Notes: generated by a model from the letters alone, not told the origin. DNA of 64,000 nucleotides from Rikenellaceae bacterium (GCA_003542575.1 DPKJ01000003.1:1-64000); one strand, 5' to 3'; shown: positions 18,194 to 28,153, counted from the stretch's first letter. Translations and numbers: made by a program.

Positions 18194-18991
18194 ATGATGA
18201 GATACATTAAAACAGCAATTGCATTAGCCATAATTGCATTTACAACATCCTGCAAATCGGAATTTGAGGCGATAAGAAACTCCAAAGATGTAAACGAACA
18301 ATACAGAGGAGCTTTTCGTTATTATGAGGCAGGTAAATACCTTAAAGCCGCTGATCTGTTTGACCAACTATTGGTTGCAACAAATGGAACTCTACAGGAC
18401 GACACTGTTCAGTTCTACCTGGGAATGAGCAATTTCAAACTCGGAGACTATGTAATTGCAGAGGCTAATTTTGACCGTTTTGTAAGTGTATTTCCAAGAA
18501 GCCCATTCACTGAGGAGGCAAAATACCTCAGAATTGAGTGTTTATACCGCTCCACATACAGGTACGAACTTGACCAGTTGCCTTCCTATAAAGCAATGGC
18601 TGCAATAGATGTATTTCTGTATGAATACCCCAACAGCAAATACCTGAAACAGATGAGAGACATGCTTGTTGATCTTCAGGAAAGGCTTGACAAAAAAAGC
18701 TTTGAATCTGCAAAAATCTACTATACCATTGAGGATTACAAAGCAGCTGCCTTTGCACTTAAAAATGTGCTGAAAGACAATTCAGAGAATCAATATAGAG
18801 AGGATATCATGTACTATATTGTTGCTGCAAATTATCATTATGCAAATAACAGTATTCCGGAGAAGCAAAAAGAGAGGTTTCTCTTGTTTGTAGATGAGTA
18901 TTATAATTTTATCAGCGAATTTCCCGACTCTAAAATGAGAAAAGAGGTTGACGGAATGTTCGAAAAAGCACAGACATATATAAAAAACTAA
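18194..18991 (+). CDS. bamD: Outer-membrane assembly lipoprotein BamD
   Basis: 265-aa lipoprotein, the essential TPR subunit of the Bam complex that contacts BamA on the periplasmic face of the outer membrane. The signal peptide ends in a lipobox (AFTTSCKSE, lipidated Cys near residue 20). TPR-type helices follow: YEAGKYLKAADLFDQLL, FKLGDYVIAEANFDRFV, and the typical PRSPFTEEAKYLRIECLYR. It is separated from trxB by 3 bp and is followed by the omega-subunit gene after 5 bp, then coaBC and recN. Confidence 0.9.
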   Translation: MMRYIKTAIALAIIAFTTSCKSEFEAIRNSKDVNEQYRGAFRYYEAGKYLKAADLFDQLLVATNGTLQDDTVQFYLGMSNFKLGDYVIAEANFDRFVSVFPRSPFTEEAKYLRIECLYRSTYRYELDQLPSYKAMAAIDVFLYEYPNSKYLKQMRDMLVDLQERLDKKSFESAKIYYTIEDYKAAAFALKNVLKDNSENQYREDIMYYIVAANYHYANNSIPEKQKERFLLFVDEYYNFISEFPDSKMRKEVDGMFEKAQTYIKN

Positions 18992-18996
18992 ATAAA

Positions 18997-19311
18997 ATGG
19001 AGATAAGCAAAAGCGTTCCGACAAACACAATTACCCGCGACCTGTCAAAACTTGCTGCACCAACAGGCAATATTTATGAGTCTGCAATGATCATTGCAAA
19101 AAGATCAAATCAGATTGCTGCCGAGCTTAAACAGGAGCTGAAACAAAAGCTTGAGGAGTTTTCATCATTTGCAGATACACTTGAAGAGACCTTCGAAAAC
19201 AGAGAACAGATAGAAATTTCCCGTTATTACGAGAGACTTCCTAAGGCAACCCTTCTTGCGATTCATGAATTTGAGGAGGAAAAAATCCAGGTTAGGAAAA
19301 TTGAGGGCTAA
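18997..19311 (+). CDS. rpoZ: RNA polymerase omega-subunit-like protein (RpoZ/Rpb6 family, Bacteroidota type)
   Basis: 104-aa acidic protein. The segment NIYESAMIIAKRSNQIAAELKQELKQKL corresponds to the RpoZ core that supports assembly of the beta-prime subunit. The C-terminal half has a Glu-rich tail seen in the Bacteroidota form. It directly abuts coaBC (ATG at 19312 immediately after the stop), the same coupling as in other bacteria where omega precedes dfp/coaBC. Assignment rests on the short core plus this gene order. Confidence 0.8.
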   Translation: MEISKSVPTNTITRDLSKLAAPTGNIYESAMIIAKRSNQIAAELKQELKQKLEEFSSFADTLEETFENREQIEISRYYERLPKATLLAIHEFEEEKIQVRKIEG

Positions 19312-20526
19312 ATGCTAAAAGGTAAACACATACTTCTGGGGATTACAGGAAGCATAGCTGCATACAAAGCTGCCGTGCTTGCCCGCGCCCTGGTTAAAGA
19401 GGGTGCTCAGGTAAAAGTTATTATGACAGATATGGCCAAGCAGTTTATAACACCGCTTACTATGGCCACAGTCACAAAAAACCCAATCCTGGTGGAGTTC
19501 TACAATCCTGAAAACGGTGACTGGAACAGCCATATCTCTCTTGGTATGTGGGCCGATCTTTTCCTGATTGCACCTGCCTCTGCAAATACGATTGCGAAGA
19601 TGGCAACAGGAATTGCCGACAATCTTCTTCTTACCACATATCTATCGGCAAGGTGCCCGGTTGCTATAGCTCCGGCTATGGATGTTGATATGTTTATGCA
19701 TGAAGTTACCCAAAGCAATATCGCATTATTGCAAAAAAGAGGTGTTTATGTGATTGAGCCTACATCCGGCGAACTGGCAAGCGGTCTGGATGGTAAAGGA
19801 CGTATGGAAGAACCTGAGGTAATTGCAGAATATGTTAAAGCATTACTTTCAGGCAAGAGAGGTGAAAAAAGCTTTGCGGGAACAAAAGTACTAATTACTG
19901 CAGGGCCTACAGTGGAAAAACTTGACCCTGTGAGATACATCTCAAACTACTCTTCAGGTAAAATGGGCTACTCCATTGCTGAGGAATTTGCTGTACGCGG
20001 TGCATCTGTAACATTGATAAGTGGCCCGGTTAATATCAAAACCATCAACCCGTCCATTAAGGTTGTAGGAGTCACAACAGCAGCTGAAATGTATGAAAAG
20101 TCAATTGAAGAGTACAAAAAAGGTACCCACATTGCTGTTCTTGCAGCAGCCGTTGCAGATTTTACGCCTCATAAAGGTTCTGGTACAAAGATAAAGAGGG
20201 GTGGAGGAAATCTAGTCCTTGAATTAGTACCTACTAAAGATATAGCCGCCTCTTTAGGGGAGATAAAAAACAAAAATACAATGCATATCGGATTTGCTCT
20301 GGAGACTGATCACGAAGATGAGAACGCCAGAATAAAACTTAAAAATAAAAATTTTGATGCAATTGTATTGAATTCACTTAATGATCCGGGAGCCGGATTT
20401 GCAGTTGATACAAACAAAATTACCATAATAGGTTCAGACGGCAGTAGCCTGGCTTTTCCACTTAAACACAAAAGAGAGGCTGCCTCTGATATTGTAGACT
20501 ATGTCGAAAAGCTCTTTTTATGCTAA
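19312..20526 (+). CDS. coaBC: Bifunctional phosphopantothenoylcysteine decarboxylase / phosphopantothenate-cysteine ligase
   Basis: 404-aa coenzyme A biosynthesis enzyme. The N-terminal flavin-dependent decarboxylase (about 1-180) has GITGSIAAYKAAVLARAL, the catalytic His in NSHISLG, and the substrate loop APAMDVDMF, where many enzymes have PAMN. The C-terminal ligase (about 190-400) starts with VLITAGPTVEKLDPVRYISNYSSGKMG and contains the conserved dimer-loop and nucleotide-binding segments. It starts at the omega-gene stop and overlaps recN by 7 bp, so rpoZ-coaBC-recN is a coupled unit. Confidence 0.95.
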   Translation: MLKGKHILLGITGSIAAYKAAVLARALVKEGAQVKVIMTDMAKQFITPLTMATVTKNPILVEFYNPENGDWNSHISLGMWADLFLIAPASANTIAKMATGIADNLLLTTYLSARCPVAIAPAMDVDMFMHEVTQSNIALLQKRGVYVIEPTSGELASGLDGKGRMEEPEVIAEYVKALLSGKRGEKSFAGTKVLITAGPTVEKLDPVRYISNYSSGKMGYSIAEEFAVRGASVTLISGPVNIKTINPSIKVVGVTTAAEMYEKSIEEYKKGTHIAVLAAAVADFTPHKGSGTKIKRGGGNLVLELVPTKDIAASLGEIKNKNTMHIGFALETDHEDENARIKLKNKNFDAIVLNSLNDPGAGFAVDTNKITIIGSDGSSLAFPLKHKREAASDIVDYVEKLFLC

Positions 20527-22181
20527 GATCTTTGGCGATATCCAACTATGCACTTATAGACACCCTTGAGATAACTTTTCCTGAGGGCCTTATTATCATT
20601 ACAGGAGAGACAGGAGCCGGAAAATCAATTTTATTGGGAGCTATGTCCCTTCTTCTTGGAAGCAGAGCCGAAAAAGAGATTTTAAAAGATGTCTCTAAAA
20701 ATTGTGTTGTGGAGGCAACATTCACAATTGAGCCGGATTCTTCAACAATTGAACTGTTTAACGAATTTTCAATTGAACCTTCAAATGAGATAATCTTAAG
20801 AAGAGTTGTTACTCCCAACGGGAAAACACGCTCATTTATAAATGACCAACCTGTTGGAGTCCAGTTCCTTAAAGAACTGTCAGACAAGATTATCGATATT
20901 CACGCTCAGCACGAACACCTTCTGATAGGGGACAGTCGTTTCCAATTATCTGTTCTGGACTCATTTGCCAAAAGTAAAGACGAACTTGACAGATATCAGT
21001 TATCATACAATCTGCTTAAAGAGCTAGAGTCCCAAAAAGAGCTTCTTAACGACAAGATAACTAAAGAAGAACAGGAACTTGAATATAACCGTTTTCAGTT
21101 TAACCAGCTTGAAGATGCAAATCTTATCCCGGGTGAGTTGGAGGAGTTAGAGGCAGAATTTAAGATTCTTAGTAACGCAGAGGAGATAAAGAGCAACCTT
21201 CAACTTGCAATTAACTGTCTTAACCCAAATGATTTATCTGTAGTTCAAGGTTTGCGTGAAATCCATACAATTCTGGATAGAATTTCACATAATTTACCCG
21301 CTGCTGCAGAGCTTGCCCAAAGAGCAGAAGGTTGCAGAATTGAGCTTAAAGACATTGAATCAGAACTGCTTTTAATATCCGAGAAAATTACCGTTTCTCC
21401 ATTAAGAGCACAACAACTGGATGAGAGAATATCTCTGTTGTATGAGTTGCAAAGAAGATATAAAGCGGAAAGCATTGAAAAACTAATCCAAATTAAAGAG
21501 GAGCTTGCTCAAAACCTCCTGAATACACACAATGATAGGGAGAAACTTGATAAATTAAATGCTCAAATCATAGAAGTCCAAGAAGAGAGAGATAGGTGCT
21601 CCAAAATACTTACCAAAATCAGAACTGACTCATCTGTTGGGTTTTCATCTGAACTCAGGGATAAAATCCGTGAACTTGAAATGCCACATGCAGAGTTCAA
21701 TGTTATAATAACAGAGAGCGCGAACTACCATCTTTATGGTAAAGATGAAGTTGTCTTCACTTTCTCAGCCAACAAAAACATGCCTCCAAGAGAGTTGTCA
21801 AAGGTGGCATCAGGTGGAGAACTTTCAAGAATAATGCTATGTTTGAAAGCGGTAATGGCCCGTGAAAGCGGAATGCCAACTCTTATTTTTGATGAAATTG
21901 ACAGTGGTGTCTCCGGAAGCATAGCAGACAAAATGGGGGTGCTGATTGACGAATTAAGTAATAATATGCAGGTTTTTGCAATAACCCATTTGCCGCAAAT
22001 CGCTTCAAAAGGCAGTTGTCATCTCCTGGTATACAAGGAGGCCGACATTACAGGAAAAGCAGCTACTAAAATTAAAGAGATTAAGCAAGACCAGAGGGTA
22101 ATGGAGATTGCCAGAATGCTGAGTGGGGCTGGTCTTACAGATGCAGCTGTAGCCAATGCAAAAGTATTTCTTAAAGCTTAA
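20520..22181 (+). CDS. recN: DNA repair protein RecN
   Basis: 553-aa SMC-like ATPase acting in double-strand-break repair. The Walker A motif is GETGAGKSILLGAM near residue 30. A long coiled coil spans about 150-370. The ABC signature ASGGELSRIMLCLKAV and Walker B LIFDEIDSGVSG follow, with the H-loop in AITHLPQIAS. Length is typical. It overlaps coaBC by 7 bp. Confidence 0.96.
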   Translation: MLRSLAISNYALIDTLEITFPEGLIIITGETGAGKSILLGAMSLLLGSRAEKEILKDVSKNCVVEATFTIEPDSSTIELFNEFSIEPSNEIILRRVVTPNGKTRSFINDQPVGVQFLKELSDKIIDIHAQHEHLLIGDSRFQLSVLDSFAKSKDELDRYQLSYNLLKELESQKELLNDKITKEEQELEYNRFQFNQLEDANLIPGELEELEAEFKILSNAEEIKSNLQLAINCLNPNDLSVVQGLREIHTILDRISHNLPAAAELAQRAEGCRIELKDIESELLLISEKITVSPLRAQQLDERISLLYELQRRYKAESIEKLIQIKEELAQNLLNTHNDREKLDKLNAQIIEVQEERDRCSKILTKIRTDSSVGFSSELRDKIRELEMPHAEFNVIITESANYHLYGKDEVVFTFSANKNMPPRELSKVASGGELSRIMLCLKAVMARESGMPTLIFDEIDSGVSGSIADKMGVLIDELSNNMQVFAITHLPQIASKGSCHLLVYKEADITGKAATKIKEIKQDQRVMEIARMLSGAGLTDAAVANAKVFLKA

Positions 22182-22207
22182 CATAAAACTTAACACATCT
22201 ATTATAT

Positions 22208-23023
22208 ATGAGACTTATAATCCAAAACTCTTACGAACAGGTATCCCAGTGGGCAGCAGCGCACATTGTTAAGAGAATTAAAGAATTTGAACCCACACCG
22301 GACAAACCTTTTGTTCTCGGGCTGCCTACAGGTTCAACTCCTTATGGGACATACAAGGAGCTCATTCGCTATTGCAGAGAGGGTGTGGTTTCTTTCAGCA
22401 ATGTTGTGACCTTTAACATGGACGAGTATATAGGTATTCCAAAAGAGCATCCCCAATCATACTTCTCTTTTATGTGGGAAAATTTTTTCCAGCACGTTGA
22501 TATTAAGCGTGAAAATGCAAATATTCTTGACGGTAATGCACATGACCTTGAATTGGAATGTGAGAACTACGAAAAAAAGATGAAATCCTACGGAGGTGTA
22601 AATCTATTTATGGGTGGCATCGGCCCGGACGGACACATTGCATTTAATGAACCGGGTTCATCGCTGTCTTCAAGAACCAGGTTGAAAAATCTTACTACTG
22701 ACACAATAATTGCCAACTCAAGATTCTTCAATAATGACATTTCTCAGGTTCCTAAAACAGCGCTTACAGTTGGAATTGGGACAATAATGGACGCCGATGA
22801 GGTTATGATTCTGGTTAACGGACATCATAAGGCAAGGGCCTTGTATCACGGTGTTGAGGGAGCAGTAAACCATATGTGGACCATCAGCGTGCTACAGATG
22901 CACCGTAAAGGTATTATCATATGCGACGATGCTTCAACTGTTGAACTTAAAGTTGGCACTGTAAACTATTTCAAGGACATCGAGCGTGAAAACCTTGATC
23001 CAAGAAGTCTTCTGATTTTCTAA
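22208..23023 (+). CDS. nagB: Glucosamine-6-phosphate deaminase
   Basis: 271-aa enzyme converting glucosamine 6-phosphate to fructose 6-phosphate and ammonia. Motifs: phosphate-binding GLPTGSTPYGTYKEL, catalytic Asp in FNMDEYIGI, and GGIGPDGHIAFNEPGSS with the active-site His. Length equals the hexameric E. coli enzyme. The stop codon lies 1 bp from the stop of the convergent gene at 23025. Confidence 0.95.
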   Translation: MRLIIQNSYEQVSQWAAAHIVKRIKEFEPTPDKPFVLGLPTGSTPYGTYKELIRYCREGVVSFSNVVTFNMDEYIGIPKEHPQSYFSFMWENFFQHVDIKRENANILDGNAHDLELECENYEKKMKSYGGVNLFMGGIGPDGHIAFNEPGSSLSSRTRLKNLTTDTIIANSRFFNNDISQVPKTALTVGIGTIMDADEVMILVNGHHKARALYHGVEGAVNHMWTISVLQMHRKGIIICDDASTVELKVGTVNYFKDIERENLDPRSLLIF

Positions 23024-23024
23024 A

Positions 23025-24119
23025 CTAAGCCGGGCCCAAAAACAGGGCTGCTTTTGAAAAGACATTTTCGAACCAGAAATTTTTCTCCACGAGGTTTACC
23101 TTTTGACCGTCAGCCGGGAAAGGTACCTCGTGTGAGTATTTAAAGGGGAAGTCCAATTCGGTAAGGATGCTCTTGTAAACTCCTCCCAGTGCTCTTTTTA
23201 TCCCTTTTGTTGGAATTACTGTATCCTTTTTAAGAGATATAATTCTTATTCTGTCTTTGTTTTTTTTATAAAACCCTACTCTCTTCTCTTTATTCAGTTC
23301 GTAACCTATGTGAGTAATAAATGCATCTTCGATATTATCTCCTACTCTTCTCTTTTCAACATTATCTTTAACAAAAACTTCACGGTAGTAGCTATTGAGC
23401 ATTTTAAATGATCTTCTGTCCATTATCAGTTTTGAACTACCATTCATTTCAGAGAAGAGTGCACCTCCGCAAAACATAAACAGCCGGCTCTCTTTGAAGA
23501 GTCCTGCAGGGTCTGACATAAAAAGTACCTGTGATAACAATGCTCCTATTGAATAAGCAAATACATCCATTTTACAATCTTTGTCAAATAATGGATGGCA
23601 CCCTTCGCGGATTTCATTCCCCAGCTGAGATACATTAAAAACAGTCTCTCTTCCCGCCAGATAGAATCTGAAAGGGTCTGCTGCAATTCTGGTACTTAAT
23701 GCATAATTGAAGAAAGAGAGATCCTGAGCATCTCCTCCTTTGGATATATGTTCGTTTACGAGCTTCTGCATCTCTCTGGGATTACTCCAACTTGCCGGAG
23801 AACGGTTTATATGAAGTGATATTGGGAATAAAATTACAGGTTTACCTGTTTTATCTGCCAAATAGTTAGCCCAGGGGCGGTATTTGTCCCAACTGCGTTC
23901 ATTGAGGCCGTGAAAAAGTAAAATTGCCGAACTGAATCTTTTGTCCGGTAATCCGTCTCCGACATTTGAAGGCACGACAACATAGTATTTAAAATTTTGA
24001 TTCTCCGCAATCTGATTGTCATTTTCCGGGAACTGCTCAGTATTTGCAACACTCTCCCTGGCCCCGCTAATCTGATCATAGCCCAATCTCTCACTGAATT
24101 CCAAGGTAAATTCTCTCAT
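23025..24119 (-). CDS. Alpha/beta-hydrolase-like protein of unknown function
   Basis: 364-aa protein without a signal peptide. The region ILLFHGLNERSWDKYRPWANYLADKTGKPVILFPISLH looks like the oxyanion-hole strand of an alpha/beta hydrolase, and VFAYSIGALLSQVL is a nucleophile-elbow-like Ser. The second Gly of the canonical GxSxG is kept but the first position is Ala. It resembles a Bacteroidota DUF family (possibly DUF6051), from memory only. I start at the ATG 24119; the longer reading adds 17 residues before MREFTLEF. It is divergent from the LytTR regulator gene, which may control it. Confidence 0.65.
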   Translation of the reverse strand: MREFTLEFSERLGYDQISGARESVANTEQFPENDNQIAENQNFKYYVVVPSNVGDGLPDKRFSSAILLFHGLNERSWDKYRPWANYLADKTGKPVILFPISLHINRSPASWSNPREMQKLVNEHISKGGDAQDLSFFNYALSTRIAADPFRFYLAGRETVFNVSQLGNEIREGCHPLFDKDCKMDVFAYSIGALLSQVLFMSDPAGLFKESRLFMFCGGALFSEMNGSSKLIMDRRSFKMLNSYYREVFVKDNVEKRRVGDNIEDAFITHIGYELNKEKRVGFYKKNKDRIRIISLKKDTVIPTKGIKRALGGVYKSILTELDFPFKYSHEVPFPADGQKVNLVEKNFWFENVFSKAALFLGPA

Positions 24120-24252
24120 GTTTTCAAGTTTATTTTTCACAAATAAAGAGATGAGAAGTGATCGGGTCAAAAAAAAGGTCTGGAAGCATATGTTTTGGGA
24201 TGAAATTGTGTTATAAGGGATAAAAAAGTGATATGTGTGGTGAAATTATTTT

Positions 24253-24260
24253 TAAATTTG
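24253..24260 (+). promoter_or_regulatory. -7 box directly before the LytTR gene
   Basis: TAAATTTG ends 6 bp before the ATG at 24267, predicting a leaderless or near-leaderless transcript if that ATG is used. Confidence 0.45.
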
Positions 24261-24266
24261 TTCATT

Positions 24267-25112
24267 ATGCAAATACCGGAATACATAAATAAAAAGAAAA
24301 ACATTGTGCGGCTTGTTGGTTTTACAGCACTTTTTGCCCTTGTTTTCATAAATATCTACAAACCTTTCAGCTCGTCGGGATGGTACAAGGTTTCGGAGTT
24401 TATGTTTTTAGTATACTCCTCAATAATAATTCTAACCGGAGTTCTTGTGGTTGTTATTAGTCGCCTCATTATGTACTTCTATAGCAAAAGGCATAAGATA
24501 TCATACTGGAAGTACGGAATCTGGGTTTTTACAGAAATATTCCTAATGTCATGCTTTTATACCTTCTATACACTTCTGCTGAATCCTGACAGAGATATTA
24601 TGGAGATTTTTGAAGGATCTCTAAAGAATACCACACTCGTTCTGCTGCTCCCCTATTTTGTTCTTTGGTTCTATTTCGGGTGGAGGGACAGTGTCGAGAA
24701 GCTGGCGGTTATAGAAAATCCTGATGAGGTGACTTTTTTGCTCCCGGGTAGCATTGCTTTTACTGACGAAAAGGGAGTTTTAAGGTTATCGCTCTCGGGG
24801 TCTGATCTTTTGTATATTGAATCTTCTGATAATTATGTATTAATTCATTATTCAGTTAATGAAAAGATTAAAAGATATCTTCTAAGAAACACATTAAAAA
24901 ATCTGGAAAGAGAGCTCGAAAATACAATGGTTACAAGATGTCACCGCTCTTTTCTGGTTAATCTGGAAAGAGTTAAGGTAATAAGAAGGGATAAGGATGG
25001 GCTCTATATTGAGCTTGACGCTCCGGGATCAATTGACTTGCCTGTTTCAAAAAGCTACCAAAGAAAAGTGAGCGAGAAATTTCTCGCCCACTCATTTAAA
25101 GATCAAAAATAG
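24267..25112 (+). CDS. Membrane-anchored LytTR-family transcription regulator
   Basis: About 281-aa protein. The N-terminal half has four hydrophobic segments (for example LVGFTALFALVFINIY and MFLVYSSIIILTGVLVVVI). The C-terminal about 100 residues are a LytTR DNA-binding domain: LLYIESSDNYVLIHY, LRNTLKNLERELENT, RCHRSFLVNLERVKVIRRD and LPVSKSYQRKV. There is no receiver domain, so it probably senses a membrane or envelope signal directly. The start could also be GTG at 24228; I prefer the ATG 24267. Its 3' end is 3 bp from the convergent glutathione peroxidase gene. A GCGAGAAATTTCTCGC palindrome lies in its last codons. Confidence 0.82.
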   Translation: MQIPEYINKKKNIVRLVGFTALFALVFINIYKPFSSSGWYKVSEFMFLVYSSIIILTGVLVVVISRLIMYFYSKRHKISYWKYGIWVFTEIFLMSCFYTFYTLLLNPDRDIMEIFEGSLKNTTLVLLLPYFVLWFYFGWRDSVEKLAVIENPDEVTFLLPGSIAFTDEKGVLRLSLSGSDLLYIESSDNYVLIHYSVNEKIKRYLLRNTLKNLERELENTMVTRCHRSFLVNLERVKVIRRDKDGLYIELDAPGSIDLPVSKSYQRKVSEKFLAHSFKDQK

Positions 25113-25115
25113 ACT

Positions 25116-25670
25116 CTATTTAAGATTCTCTGTGATTTTTGGATCCATCGGTTTAACTTTAGATGGATAAAAACCTACAAGACGTCCTTTTTCATCTATC
25201 AGATATTTCCCGAAATTCCACGAAGGTTCAGTAGTATTCCATCCGTTTTTTGTTTTTTCTGACAGCCATTTATATATGCTGTTTTTATCAGCACCCTTTA
25301 CAGAGGATTTTTCCATCATCATAAATGAGACTCCGTAGTTCATTTCGCAGAACTCCTTTATCTGTTCGTTTGTACCAGGGTCCTGTGCTCCAAAATCATT
25401 TGAAGGAAAGCCCAAAATAACAAGTTTCCCCTTGTACTCCTGGCTCATTTGCTCAAGTTCTTCAAACTGTGGTGTATAACCGCATTTTGATGCTGTATTT
25501 ACTATTAGTACCTTTTTGCCTTTTAAATTTTCAAATTTAAAAGGTTCGCCTGTTATTGTCTTGAAAGACAATGAATAAAAATCCGATGGAGGTGTTACCG
25601 GGTTCTGAGATATCGCCTCAGTTGCGAAAAGGGCAGCTACTGCTGAAAATATTGTTTTAACTATATTCAT
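25116..25670 (-). CDS. Glutathione peroxidase family protein, secreted
   Basis: 184-aa thiol peroxidase. It has an N-terminal signal-like segment (IVKTIFSAVAALFATEAISQ), then the GPx fold with peroxidatic Cys in NTASKCGYTPQ (cysteine, not selenocysteine), the second signature GFPSNDFGAQDPGTNEQI, and WNFGKYLIDEKG. Many family members have a resolving Cys in FPCNQFG; here this position is Ser, so it may use a different resolving thiol or partner. Reductant is probably thioredoxin-like. It is convergent with the LytTR gene. Confidence 0.9.
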   Translation of the reverse strand: MNIVKTIFSAVAALFATEAISQNPVTPPSDFYSLSFKTITGEPFKFENLKGKKVLIVNTASKCGYTPQFEELEQMSQEYKGKLVILGFPSNDFGAQDPGTNEQIKEFCEMNYGVSFMMMEKSSVKGADKNSIYKWLSEKTKNGWNTTEPSWNFGKYLIDEKGRLVGFYPSKVKPMDPKITENLK

Positions 25671-25725
25671 TTTTTGTGTAAGTTAATTTCTGCTTATATA
25701 AACAACTTAACATTAAAAAAGTTTC

Positions 25726-28116
25726 TTAATATCCAATTCTGATTAAACTTTGTTGTTCTCCATCTTCATCCCGCTTTTGAGATTTTGACTGCTGCACTCT
25801 GTTTAAGTTGAATGTTAGACCAATCCATAGAACTCTGCTCTGATTCTTGCTGTTATTGTTTAACCTGTATATTGAGTTGTCTGAACTTATGTCCCATCTT
25901 CTTGTATTTAAGGCATCTGACAGCGTAAGTGAGGCACTCAATTTATCCTTAATAAGTAATCGTTTAATAGCTATGTCCAAAAAGTGTACCGCTTTTGTTT
26001 TAAACTGAGGATAGGTTGCCGGAGAGGTATAAAAATACTGCAAACTGATGTCACTTTTTTTATTAGGAGTTAGATTCAAAGCTGCATTACCCGACCACAT
26101 AACGCTGTTGCTTGTAAGATCAAATCCATTGAATGAACCTGTTGTGCTGCCATAATACAAACTCCCTCCTGTGTTAAACGAGAGAATCGGCGAGATTTTG
26201 TGTCTCAGGTTAATATCAACTCCTGTTTTATCACTCCGTTTACCATTAACATAGGTTAACATTAGTGCATCATCGCCATAAAGCGAAGATACCTGTGTGA
26301 TGAAATCTGAAATAGTATTATAAAAAAGAGAAGCGTTAAAGGATGTTCCGTTTTTTGAAAAGTTGTACATGAGTTCAACTTTGGTTATCTGTTCGGGCTT
26401 TATATGTCTGTTTCCGGTCTCGTAAACACTCTTGTCCAGCATGTTTACATAGGGATTAATCTGAGGATATGAGGGTCTGGTAATTCTTCTTGACAGACTG
26501 AAAGAGAGAGAAGATTGTAAACTGATATCCTTTTTAATTAAAAGAAAAGGTGCCAGAAAGAGGTTGTTGGTATGAATCGATTCGTTCTCCTTTAAAATAT
26601 TTAATTCTGATACTCCATACTCCGTTCTTAAACCAAGCTTATAGCTTAAATCTTTCTTTAGCTTTCCTGAAAAGTTGAAATATGCCGAACCGATATCTTC
26701 TCCATGTGTAAGATCGGTGCTGAAGAAATCATTATATATCCACTCCCGGGTTATGGTGTCATATTGATAGGTATCAAACTTAAACGTGTTCCCTCTGTGA
26801 AAATATCTGATACCAGCCTCAAAAAGTATTTTACTTGGGGTTTTTAGAGTATAGTCTGTCTGAAAAGAGTAGTTGGTGGGATGACCTCCACCAAGAGATT
26901 TTAAAACTAATACATCGTCTTCAAAATACCTTGCCGGTCTTTGCCCTTTGGTTCTTGAAAAGGAGCCTCTGAATGTAATATCACTAACATCTTTTTTAAG
27001 GATTTTCTTGTAATCGACAACTGCCTCCCCCATATCTCTAAGATGGTGAAATTCGTTTTCACGACTAACAAAAGTGGTGTTTGCCAAAGTTGTACTTAAA
27101 TTAATAATCTGTTGATTATTATTGATTTCCGGATTAACGTATTTAAAATTAAATGTGAACTGATCACCATTAGATAATTTTTTAACGGCATTAAATATCA
27201 ATGAATTTGTTTTTTGTTTTTGAACCGATTCAATTTTTTGCTCTATTGAATTTGAGGTTGAATAGAAAAACCTGTCAAGTTCACTGCTGACTTCTTCTAC
27301 ATGATATTTTCCCGAGTAGCTAAATCCGAAATTCCATCCAAATGCATTAAACATGATGTTTGCATCACCATTTATCCTGTCGGTAAATCCATAATTAATA
27401 GATGAGGCAAGCGAAAAACCATCTCTGTTCTCTTTTTTTGTAATAATATTGATTATCCCGCCTGTTCCTTCGGAGTCATATTTTGCATCCGGATTGGTTA
27501 TTATTTCTATACTCTGTGCGATAGAAGCCGGTACTCCGGCCAGAGAGCCTATTGTTGATGGTATTCCATCAATAAGTATGAGTATGTTTGAATTCCCCCT
27601 TATTGAGATAGAATTATTGTTATCAATCTGAACCATGGAAGCAGATCTTAACAGATCTGTTATTGAACCTCTTGACGCGGCTATAGATGCTGAGGGATTT
27701 ATTTTTGTTCTCTCAATATCGGTCTGTTTTTCATTATAGGTTGCTGTAACAGATGCTTCGTTTAGCAAGTTTACAGAAGCATTAATCATAATTGGTTCAG
27801 GAAGTTTGTTCTCTCCCTCTTTAAGAGTAATATCCAATATTTTTGTCTGGTAACCAATAAAACTGATCTCAATTTTATAATCAGCTGCTTTACCTACTTT
27901 TAACTTGAAGATCCCAAGACTGTCAGTGAGTGCTCCGGCAACAATTTTGTTTTCTGAATTTTTTAAAACAACCGAGGCAAATTCAAGATTTTTTTCTCCC
28001 TCCTTTACTTTTCCTGTGAGGGATATGTTGTTTGGTGTTGAGTTTTGTGAATAGACATTAAGGGAGAAAAGTGTCAATAGTATGACTGATATTAATGAGA
28101 TCGATTTGTTGAACAT
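25726..28116 (-). CDS. TonB-dependent outer-membrane receptor-like protein (OMP beta-barrel type, copy A)
   Basis: 796-aa outer-membrane protein. A signal peptide (ISVILLTLFSLNVYSQ) is followed by a carboxypeptidase-regulatory-like domain (about 30-115, VKEGEKNLEFASVVLKNSENKIVAGA), a plug domain with SISIRGNSNILILIDGIP and the Gly/Asn-rich YDSEGTGGIINIITKK, then a large barrel. No TonB box is obvious. The class usually imports or binds larger nutrients; the substrate is unknown and no SusD partner is adjacent. A TATATTTG box lies at 28154-28161. It is related to the copy at 29037-31487. Confidence 0.88.
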   Translation of the reverse strand: MFNKSISLISVILLTLFSLNVYSQNSTPNNISLTGKVKEGEKNLEFASVVLKNSENKIVAGALTDSLGIFKLKVGKAADYKIEISFIGYQTKILDITLKEGENKLPEPIMINASVNLLNEASVTATYNEKQTDIERTKINPSASIAASRGSITDLLRSASMVQIDNNNSISIRGNSNILILIDGIPSTIGSLAGVPASIAQSIEIITNPDAKYDSEGTGGIINIITKKENRDGFSLASSINYGFTDRINGDANIMFNAFGWNFGFSYSGKYHVEEVSSELDRFFYSTSNSIEQKIESVQKQKTNSLIFNAVKKLSNGDQFTFNFKYVNPEINNNQQIINLSTTLANTTFVSRENEFHHLRDMGEAVVDYKKILKKDVSDITFRGSFSRTKGQRPARYFEDDVLVLKSLGGGHPTNYSFQTDYTLKTPSKILFEAGIRYFHRGNTFKFDTYQYDTITREWIYNDFFSTDLTHGEDIGSAYFNFSGKLKKDLSYKLGLRTEYGVSELNILKENESIHTNNLFLAPFLLIKKDISLQSSLSFSLSRRITRPSYPQINPYVNMLDKSVYETGNRHIKPEQITKVELMYNFSKNGTSFNASLFYNTISDFITQVSSLYGDDALMLTYVNGKRSDKTGVDINLRHKISPILSFNTGGSLYYGSTTGSFNGFDLTSNSVMWSGNAALNLTPNKKSDISLQYFYTSPATYPQFKTKAVHFLDIAIKRLLIKDKLSASLTLSDALNTRRWDISSDNSIYRLNNNSKNQSRVLWIGLTFNLNRVQQSKSQKRDEDGEQQSLIRIGY

Positions 28117-28153
28117 AATTTTAAATAGCGTTATTGATTGAATTATTGGACAA

